NCBI RefSeq assembly: GCF_038246755.1 | Contig: NZ_CP134706.1 | Location: 3,844,001-3,908,000, forward strand | Direction of reading: 5' to 3' | DNA length: 64,000 bases | Origin: Micromonospora sp. FIMYZ51 | GTDB lineage: Bacteria; Actinomycetota; Actinomycetes; Mycobacteriales; Micromonosporaceae | In this document: piece by piece, positions 58,260 through 64,000 of the stretch | Numbering within the stretch: the stretch's first letter is position 1 | Layout: the number at the start of each line of letters is the position of its first letter | Notes under the pieces: generated by a model | Database searches by the model: none | What the model saw: the letters and a program-made list of their open reading frames with translations, nothing else | What the model was told of the DNA's origin: nothing | Translations under genes and position numbers: made by a program

Positions 58260-59576
58260 ATGACCGATGTCCTCGTCGTCGGGGCCGGGTTCTCCGGGCT
58301 CGCCGCCGCGCTCCGCCTCCTGCGGGCCGGCGTACGGGTCCGGGTGTTGGAAGCCCGTGACCGGGTGGGTGGACGGGTGCTGACCCACTGGCTGCCCGAC
58401 GGCACGCAGCTCGATCTGGGCGCCCAGTGGATCGGCCCGACCCAGCATCGGGTGAACGACCTGCTGGACCGGTACGCGCTGAGCACCTTCCCGTCCGCCG
58501 CGTACGGCGCGTCGTTTGTGATGTGGCAGGGCCACCGTCGGGCCGTCGCGCCGCCGGACGCGGCCCGGGTCCTCGATCTGCTGGACGGCTATGCGGCGCG
58601 GCTGGATCCGGCCGCGCCGTGGGCCGCGCCGGAGGCGGACCGATGGGACCGGAGCACCCTTGGCGACTGGCTGCTGGCCGCCGCGCCCGACCCGGTGACC
58701 GCCCGGTATCTCGGCCGGCTGCTCGCCGGTGGCCTGCTGGCCATCTCTGCCGACCAGGTGTCCGTGCTGCAACTGACCGGCTACCTTGCCAGCGGCGGCG
58801 GGGCGGCGACGTTGCTCGCGATGGCCGGCGGCGCGCAGCAGGACCGGATCGTCGGTGGGCCGACCGCGCTGGCCGAGGCGATGGCCGCCGCACTGGGCCC
58901 GGAGGTGCTCCGGTTGGCCGCGCCGGTTCTCGCCATCGAAGAGGACGAGACGGGCGTCGTGGCCCAGACCGACGCCGAACGCTTCGCGGCGAAGGCGGTG
59001 GTGGTGGCCGTGCCCCCGGCACTTGCCGGTCGGATCCGGTACGTGCCGGCGCTGCCGGCGCTACGCGACGGGCTGACCCAACGGATGCCGATGGGCTCGG
59101 CGCTCAAGACACACGTCATCTACCCGGAGCCGTTCTGGCGGGCCGACGGCATCTCCGGGGTCGCCACCTGCACCGACGGGCCGATCACCGAGACCGTCGA
59201 CGGCGGTACGCCGACCACGTCGCGTGGGGTGCTTACCGCCTTCAGCTACGGGGCGGAGGCCACCGCGCTGCGCCGAATGGCGGCGCCGGCCCGCCGCGCC
59301 GTGCTGCTCGACGCGCTGGCCACGATCGTCGGCCCGGCCGCACGGCACGCCGAGGAGGTCGTCGAGTACGACTGGTCGGCCGATCCGTGGACCCGCGGCT
59401 GCTTCTGTGGGGTACTGACGCCCGGCTCGGCGCGGGAGTACGGGCCGAGCCTGCGCACGCCGGTGGGTCGGATCCACTGGGCCGGTACGGAGACCGCGAC
59501 CCGATGGCGCGGTTACCTCGACGGGGCGGTGGAGGCGGGCGAACGTGCCGCCGGCGAGGTGCTGGCCCGGCTGTGA
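58260..59576 (+). CDS. Flavin monoamine oxidase family protein
   Basis: A 438-residue FAD enzyme. The FAD site is VLVVGAGFSGLAAALRLLRA, then VLEARDRVGGRVLTHWLPDG and LDLGAQWIGPTQHRV, the latter typical of amine oxidases. The C-terminal FAD-contact segment is GRIHWAGTETATRWRGYLDG then AVEAGERAA. The family oxidises amines to aldehydes with release of ammonia and peroxide. ATG at 58260 was chosen, as TAGTAC lies 5 bases upstream and no Shine-Dalgarno is seen. The neighbours do not show its substrate. Confidence 0.9.
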   Translation: MTDVLVVGAGFSGLAAALRLLRAGVRVRVLEARDRVGGRVLTHWLPDGTQLDLGAQWIGPTQHRVNDLLDRYALSTFPSAAYGASFVMWQGHRRAVAPPDAARVLDLLDGYAARLDPAAPWAAPEADRWDRSTLGDWLLAAAPDPVTARYLGRLLAGGLLAISADQVSVLQLTGYLASGGGAATLLAMAGGAQQDRIVGGPTALAEAMAAALGPEVLRLAAPVLAIEEDETGVVAQTDAERFAAKAVVVAVPPALAGRIRYVPALPALRDGLTQRMPMGSALKTHVIYPEPFWRADGISGVATCTDGPITETVDGGTPTTSRGVLTAFSYGAEATALRRMAAPARRAVLLDALATIVGPAARHAEEVVEYDWSADPWTRGCFCGVLTPGSAREYGPSLRTPVGRIHWAGTETATRWRGYLDGAVEAGERAAGEVLARL

Positions 59577-59590
59577 CCGCACCGGGCTCG

Positions 59591-59705
59591 GGGCCGCGCA
59601 GAGAGTTCGGGGCCGCGCAGAGAGTTCGGGGGCGGCGCGAAGAATTCGGGCCCACGCGAAGATTTGGGGCCATCCGAAGAGAAGATCTGGGGCCGCCCGA
59701 AGACC
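59591..59705. repeat. Degenerate tandem repeat of about 19 bp
   Basis: About six units of GGGCCGCGCAGAGAGTTCG decay from left (two identical copies at 59591 and 59610) to right (GGGCCGCCCGAAGACC). They lie between the amine oxidase gene and the SCP2 gene. The GAAGAAT/GAGAGTT part falls in phase, so slippage is likely. Confidence 0.65.
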
Positions 59706-59839
59706 AGCCCGAAGCGGACTAAAGCCGCTAAAGTTGCAGGTGGCGGCGAGGTTCGCCCGCGCTCACCGGGCGCGGTCGGTGCCGGGTAATCGGCCGGAAA
59801 GCAGCCGCCTCAGGCTGGGTACGCCCGTGGAGGTGAGCG

Positions 59840-60232
59840 GTGTCGGAGGCGGTGCGGGACTTCTTCGACCAGCTGACCCGCAATGGCGGACGGCTGCTGC
59901 GACAGATCTCCGGCAGCGTCCGCTTCGATCTGACCTCGCACGACGGCGTGGACCGCTGGCTGGTCGTCATCGAGCGGGGACGAATCGCGGTGTCCCACGG
60001 CGGCGCGGAGGACGCCGACACCGTGATCCGCACGGACGAGACAACCTTCGTCCGGATGGCGCGGGGCGAGGTCAAACCGCTGCCGGCGTTCCTGCGCAAC
60101 GATCTCGTCGCCGACGGGCAGTTCCGCATGGTGATCCTGTTGGAGCGCCTGTTCGCGCCGCCGCCGGGAGCCCGCCATCCCCGCGTGCTGGTCACCGGGG
60201 CGGAGCCGGCGCCCGATCGGGAGGTGCGGTGA
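59840..60232 (+). CDS. SCP2 sterol-binding-domain protein
   Basis: A 130-residue protein with an SCP2-like fold: SGSVRFDLTSHDGVDRWLVV, then IERGRIAVSHGGAEDADTVI, and TDETTFVRMARGEVKPLPAF. Domains of this sort form a hydrophobic pocket for lipids. GTG at 59840 is preceded by GGAGGT. Its stop overlaps the GTG of the glycosidase by 4 bases (GTGA), so both are translated in concert. Why a lipid-pocket protein should be coupled to a debranching-type glycosidase is not known. Confidence 0.82.
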   Translation: MSEAVRDFFDQLTRNGGRLLRQISGSVRFDLTSHDGVDRWLVVIERGRIAVSHGGAEDADTVIRTDETTFVRMARGEVKPLPAFLRNDLVADGQFRMVILLERLFAPPPGARHPRVLVTGAEPAPDREVR

Positions 60233-62271
60233 AGAGGCTCGTCCGCATCCTCGACGGCAACATGTTCGTGCTCAGCGAGGACAACGGGGACATGGTCTTC
60301 ACCCCCACCGGCCCGAGCGGCTTCTTCGCCTTCGACACCCGGTTCCTGGCCACCTGGCGGCTGAGCCTCAACGGGGAGCTGCTGCACCCGCTCGCGGTGC
60401 ACGAGCCCAACTACTACGAGATCCGGTTCTTCCTGGTCCCTGGCCATCCGACCCACTACGTCGACGCCAAGGTGTCGGTCATCCGCGACCGGTGGATGTC
60501 GGACAGCGGCTTCCGGGAACGTCTCACCGTGCTCAACCACAGCGGCGCGCCGGTCAGTTACGTGGTACGGATCGACGTCGACAGTGACTTCGCGCCGATC
60601 TACAACGTGGTCTGGCCGCAGGCCTCCGCGCTGCGCGGCTACCGCGAGGTGTCCGACCGGCTGCGGCTGGGGTGCCGGCGGGAACGGTTTCACCGGGTGA
60701 CCGAGATTTCCTCAAGCGAGCCCGCCGACTTCGACGAGCACGGCCTGACCTTCCGGGTGCAGCTCGACAGGCAGGGTAGGTGGAGCACGACGCTGCACGT
60801 GCAGAGTCTGGTGTTGCGCCCGGACGGGCTGGACACCCAGCACCGGCTGCAACTCCCGTCGGACCGGGCCCGACCACGGCTGCGCCGCGAGCTGAGCCGG
60901 TGGGTGGCCAGCGCCCCCCGGCTGCACTGCGACTGGGAACCGCTGATGATGACCTATCGGCGCGGCCTGGAGGACCTGGCCGGCCTGCGGTTCTCCCCGC
61001 TGGCGCTACCGCACGAGACGATGTTCGCGGCCGGGCTGCCCTGGTCGGCCGCGGTCATCGGCCGGGACGCCATTCTCACCTGCTTCCAGACCCTGCCCTT
61101 CGTTCCCGGGCTGGCCTCCACCACCCTGCGGCTGCTCGCCCTGCTTCAGGGCACGGTCCTCGACGACTTCCGGGACGAGGAACCCGGCAAGATCCTCAAC
61201 GAGCTCCGGTACGGCGAAATGGCCGCGTTCGAGGAGCGACCGCAGTCGCCGTACTACGGCGGCGCGGACGTCACTCCCCTGTTCGTCGTGCTGCTCGACG
61301 AGTACCAGCGCTGGACGGGTGACAGCGAACTGGTCCGGGAACTCGAGGACGCGGCCCGTGCGGCGCTGCACTGGATCGACGAGTACGGCAACATGCGCGG
61401 CGACGGCTACCTCTGGTACCGGACCCGCAACGAGCAGACCGGTGCGCAGAACCACTGCTGGAAGGATTCTCCCGAGGCGATCTGCTACGCCGACGGCCGG
61501 CTGCCCGGTCTGCCCCGCGCCACCTGCGAGTTGCAGGGGTACGCGTACGACGCCAAGCGGCGGGGTGCCCGGCTGGCCCGCGAGTTCTGGGCCGACCCGG
61601 CGTACGCCGACCGGCTGGAACGGGAGGCGGAGGAGCTCAAGCAGCGGTTCAACCGGGATTTCTGGATCAGCGCCGGCGGCTACTTCGCGCTCGCACTCGG
61701 GCCCGACGGCGACCAGGTCGACGCCCTGGCGTCGAACATGGGTCATCTGCTGTGGAGCGGCATCGTCGAGCATTCCCGGGCCGGCGCGGTCGCTGAGCAC
61801 CTGCTCGGCCCCCGGCTCTTCTCCGGCTGGGGGGTGCGGACCCTGGCCACCGGGCAGTTCCGGTACAACCCGCTCGGCTACCACGTCGGCACCGTCTGGC
61901 CGTTCGACAACTCCCTGATCGCCGCGGGTCTGCGTCGGTACGGCTTCCGCGCCGAGGCGGGACGCATCGCCGAGAGCGTCATCGGCGCGGCCCAACACTT
62001 CGCCGGGCGGATGCCGGAGTCGTTCGCCGGTTACGACCGGGAGTTGACCCGCTATCCGGTGCCGTACCCGGCGGCGAACAGCCCGCAGGCCGCCGCGACG
62101 GGTACCACCTTCCTGCTGCTGCGTACCCTGCTCGGCCTGGAACCCCAAGGCGACCACATGGTGGTGCACCCGGAGATACCGGAACGGATCGGCCGGATCG
62201 AACTGCTCGATATCGCGGGACGCTGGGGCCTGATGGACGCGATCGGCAACCCCCGCGTCGACCGCAACTGA
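60229..62271 (+). CDS. Glycogen-debranching-type glycoside hydrolase (GDE_N_bis/MGH1-GH63-like)
   Basis: A 680-residue cytoplasmic protein. The N-terminal beta domain (residues 1-220) begins VKRLVRILDGNMFVLSEDNG and contains FFAFDTRFLATWRLSLNGEL. The catalytic (alpha/alpha)6 barrel includes GLPWSAAVIGRDAILTCFQT, the acidic pair in GRMPESFAGYD, and NHCWKDSPEAICYADGRLPG. It is close to trehalose- or glycogen-acting amylo-alpha-1,6-glucosidase-like enzymes. The substrate is not known. GTG at 60229 overlaps the SCP2 stop; the frame is open further upstream but lacks a start signal. Confidence 0.87.
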   Translation: MKRLVRILDGNMFVLSEDNGDMVFTPTGPSGFFAFDTRFLATWRLSLNGELLHPLAVHEPNYYEIRFFLVPGHPTHYVDAKVSVIRDRWMSDSGFRERLTVLNHSGAPVSYVVRIDVDSDFAPIYNVVWPQASALRGYREVSDRLRLGCRRERFHRVTEISSSEPADFDEHGLTFRVQLDRQGRWSTTLHVQSLVLRPDGLDTQHRLQLPSDRARPRLRRELSRWVASAPRLHCDWEPLMMTYRRGLEDLAGLRFSPLALPHETMFAAGLPWSAAVIGRDAILTCFQTLPFVPGLASTTLRLLALLQGTVLDDFRDEEPGKILNELRYGEMAAFEERPQSPYYGGADVTPLFVVLLDEYQRWTGDSELVRELEDAARAALHWIDEYGNMRGDGYLWYRTRNEQTGAQNHCWKDSPEAICYADGRLPGLPRATCELQGYAYDAKRRGARLAREFWADPAYADRLEREAEELKQRFNRDFWISAGGYFALALGPDGDQVDALASNMGHLLWSGIVEHSRAGAVAEHLLGPRLFSGWGVRTLATGQFRYNPLGYHVGTVWPFDNSLIAAGLRRYGFRAEAGRIAESVIGAAQHFAGRMPESFAGYDRELTRYPVPYPAANSPQAAATGTTFLLLRTLLGLEPQGDHMVVHPEIPERIGRIELLDIAGRWGLMDAIGNPRVDRN

Positions 62272-62288
62272 TCCTAATTGCATCCTTG

Positions 62289-62298
62289 CTTATATAAG
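62289..62298. promoter_or_regulatory. AT-rich palindrome upstream of the ArsR gene
   Basis: CTTATATAAG is a perfect 10-base palindrome in an otherwise GC-rich region, 22 bases before the GTG of the ArsR gene. TACAAC at 62309-62314, 6 bases before GTG, is a possible -10 for a leaderless mRNA. The palindrome would lie between -10 and -35, as expected for an autorepressor site. Confidence 0.5.
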
Positions 62299-62320
62299 TA
62301 GCCCCTGATACAACTATCGG

Positions 62321-62713
62321 GTGCATGCGTTCGAGGTGCTCGGGGATCCCGTCCGGCGGCGGATTCTGGAGCTGCTGGCCGACGGTGAACTGACCGCCGG
62401 CGGCATCTGCGAGGTGATCCGGTCCGAGTTCGGCATCTCCCAACCGGCTGTCTCGCAACACCTCCGGGTGCTGCGGGAGGCTGGCTTCGCCACGGTCCGG
62501 CCGGAAGGAACGCGACGGCTGTACGCGGTCGACCCACGCCCACTGCGAGAGGTCGACAAGTGGCTGGAGGGCTTCCGCAGGTTCTGGACCCCACGGCTGG
62601 CCGCACTCACCACCGAACTCGCCAGAGGCCGCCGCGATGCCCGCGAGACGCAAGCTCGCCAGCCCGTCGAGCCGGGCCGGCACCGCGATGAGGACAACAG
62701 GAGAACCACATGA
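62321..62713 (+). CDS. ArsR-family transcriptional regulator
   Basis: A 130-residue winged-helix protein opening VHAFEVLGDPVRRRILELLA, then GICEVIRSEFGISQPAVSQH with the recognition helix, and TRRLYAVDPRPLREVDKWLE in the wing. No metal-binding CxC motif is seen, so it is likely of the non-metal class that sits before SRPBCC genes. GTG at 62321 has no Shine-Dalgarno. It overlaps the SRPBCC gene by 4 bases (ATGA). Confidence 0.87.
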   Translation: MHAFEVLGDPVRRRILELLADGELTAGGICEVIRSEFGISQPAVSQHLRVLREAGFATVRPEGTRRLYAVDPRPLREVDKWLEGFRRFWTPRLAALTTELARGRRDARETQARQPVEPGRHRDEDNRRTT

Positions 62714-63348
62714 TCGACGCTACTTCTCAGATCAGCGCCGTCCGGCGCCAGGTCGGCGCCCGCACGTTGGCGGCGGGAGAGGCCCGGGTGATGACCATCA
62801 GCCAGAGCTACGACGCGTCCGTGGCGGACGTCTGGGACGCCTGCACCAACCCCGAGCGCCTGCCCCGATGGTTCGCGCCGGTCTCCGGCGAGTTACGGCT
62901 GCACGGCCGCTACCAGGTGGAGGGCAACGCCAGCGGCACCGTCGAGCGGTGCGACCCACCGAAGTCGTTCGCCGCCACCTGGGAATTCGGCGACGAGATC
63001 AGCTGGATCGAGCTTCGTCTGGACCCGACCGACGACGGTCGCACCCGGCTCCTGCTGGAGCACGTGGGTCACGTCAAGGACGAGTTCTGGCTCCAGTTCG
63101 GTCCCGGCGCGACCGGTGTCGGCTGGGACCTCGCGCTACTCGGCCTCGCCACCCATCTCGCCGGTACGGGCGACGCACCGCCGGAACAGAACGCGGCCTG
63201 GATGGGCTCCGCCGCCGGGCGGGCCTTCGTGGCGGCCAGCAGCGAAGGCTGGTTCGAGGCGAGCGTCGCGGCCGGCACCGACCCGGACGAGGCGCGGGCC
63301 GCCGCGGACCGCACCACGGCCTTCTACACCGGTGCCCCGCAGCCCTGA
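62710..63348 (+). CDS. SRPBCC/AHSA1-family protein
   Basis: A 212-residue protein with the AHSA1-type opening in VMTISQSYDASVADVWDACT, NPERLPRWFAPVSGELRLHG, and the C-terminal helix DEARAAADRTTAFYTG. The fold gives a deep hydrophobic pocket; many actinomycetes have ArsR-SRPBCC pairs whose ligands are unknown. ATG at 62710 overlaps the ArsR gene. The length is greater than the 140-160 residues usual for the family, owing to extra helices near residues 135-195. Confidence 0.85.
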   Translation: MIDATSQISAVRRQVGARTLAAGEARVMTISQSYDASVADVWDACTNPERLPRWFAPVSGELRLHGRYQVEGNASGTVERCDPPKSFAATWEFGDEISWIELRLDPTDDGRTRLLLEHVGHVKDEFWLQFGPGATGVGWDLALLGLATHLAGTGDAPPEQNAAWMGSAAGRAFVAASSEGWFEASVAAGTDPDEARAAADRTTAFYTGAPQP

Positions 63349-63518
63349 CCCGTCCGCAGCACTCGCCCGCGCGGCCCTGACCCCGCCGCAGCGCCGCCGG
63401 CGGGTGGCGGGCAGCACCTCGGACCCGTCCTCCTGGCCGAGCTCCGCAGGACGGCGGCACCGCCCGGCGGACGGGCCGCGCCGGGCCGCGTTCGGCAACT
63501 CGGGTAACGTCCAGCCGC

Positions 63519-64000
63519 GTGACCCCGGTGGCGTACTCGCACTGCTCGTACTGCGGCACGGCCTATCCGCCGGAAGCCGGGTGGCCTCGGCTCTGCGCGG
63601 CCTGCGGCGAGACGGTCTGGCGCAACCCGCTGCCCGTCGCGGTGGCGCTGCTGCCGGTGCGTACCCCCAGTGGGCTCGGCGTGGTCGCGGTCCGGCGCGA
63701 CATCGAACCCGCCCGTGGGCTGCTCGCGCTGCCCGGCGGATTCATCGAGTACGGCGAGCAGTGGCGGGACGCGCTGGTCCGCGAACTGCGGGAGGAGACC
63801 GGGCTGCTCGCCGACCCGGCCGGCGCGGAACTGGTCTCGGTGCAGAGCGCGCCGGCCGGTGGCACCATGATGATCTTCGGGGAGCTACCGGAGCGCCCGG
63901 TGGCGGAGCTACCGCCGTCGGCGCCGACCGCCGAGGCCACCGAGTGGCTGGTGTTGACCGAGCCGACCGAGCTGGCCTTCTCCACCCACACCCAGGTGCT
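63519..64000 (+). CDS. Nudix hydrolase with N-terminal zinc ribbon (partial)
   Basis: The first 160 residues are present, and the gene runs off the right edge. The N-terminus has CSYCG and CAACG, a zinc ribbon as in NADH pyrophosphatases and related Nudix proteins. The Nudix box GFIEYGEQWRDALVRELREE then TGLL fits G-x5-E-x7-R-E-U-x-E-E-x-G-U exactly. The family hydrolyses nucleoside diphosphates linked to other moieties. GTG at 63519 is chosen as the first in-frame start before the zinc ribbon; TAACGT (63505-63510) lies 8 bases upstream, so it too may be leaderless. Confidence 0.88.
   Translation, partial: MTPVAYSHCSYCGTAYPPEAGWPRLCAACGETVWRNPLPVAVALLPVRTPSGLGVVAVRRDIEPARGLLALPGGFIEYGEQWRDALVRELREETGLLADPAGAELVSVQSAPAGGTMMIFGELPERPVAELPPSAPTAEATEWLVLTEPTELAFSTHTQV

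Noticed and set aside
59545-62271. A 908-codon version of the debranching-type glycosidase
   Set aside because: The extra 228 codons cover the tandem repeat and the SCP2 gene in another frame. The GTG at 60229 overlapping the SCP2 stop fits normal operon coupling and domain limits.

Overview
The window is very GC-rich chromosomal DNA of an actinomycete. The best guess is Micromonospora or a close Micromonosporaceae relative. The reasons are the strong third-position GC bias, frequent GTG and TTG starts, many apparently leaderless promoters, actinobacterial-type regulators, a SAM-IV riboswitch, and a family of intergenic GTTAAC/GGGGCCC repeats of a kind I associate with that group. No rRNA, tRNA, CRISPR or phage block was seen. 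The only mobile element found is one IS110-type insertion sequence.

Region 1 (1-9.6 kb) is a sugar or sugar-acid uptake and catabolism locus. It holds TPP-dependent E1 alpha and beta subunits, an enolase-superfamily acid-sugar dehydratase, a RhaM-type mutarotase, a binding-protein ABC importer with two permeases and no local ATPase, a Gfo/Idh/MocA dehydrogenase, an M20 amidohydrolase and a COG3618 amidohydrolase/lactonase. A mirrored operator-like element joins the two divergent promoters at about 1.5 kb. Region 2 (9.6-19 kb) has a decayed capA homologue with a palindrome at its deletion junction, a peptidoglycan hydrolase-like protein with a collagen-like tract, a membrane protein, a secreted protein, a large secreted M14 carboxypeptidase, a small HTH protein flanked by two near-identical operators next to an MFS exporter, and a DUF574 methyltransferase.

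Region 3 (19-29 kb) is stress and envelope related: htpG, two GlsB/YeaQ membrane proteins, a response regulator/histidine kinase/GerMN lipoprotein operon, two STAS proteins, a DHFR-like reductase, and a three-gene module of a secreted protein, a multi-TM protein and a Rieske protein. Region 4 (29-45.6 kb) is nitrogen related. It holds the complete urtABCDE urea importer, a UrtA-like protein without a signal peptide divergent from a MarR regulator, the IS110 element, a serine beta-lactamase-like protein, a methyltransferase, and the complete urease operon ureABCFGD followed by a DUF6968/maleylpyruvate-isomerase-like fusion.

Region 5 (45.6-48.4 kb) is a sulfur-amino-acid type ABC importer preceded by a SAM-IV riboswitch, a hairpin touching the Shine-Dalgarno, and a short RRHVD...C-type leader peptide. 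Region 6 (48.4-64 kb) has an ABC-2 exporter divergent from a TetR protein carrying an extra resolvase-like HTH, glycerol kinase, a TetR/Baeyer-Villiger monooxygenase/SDR operon, an RsbW-like ATPase, a DksA/TraR zinc-finger protein with a terminator-bearing leader, a flavin amine oxidase, an SCP2 protein coupled to a glycogen-debranching-like glycosidase, an ArsR/SRPBCC pair, and a Nudix hydrolase cut by the window end.
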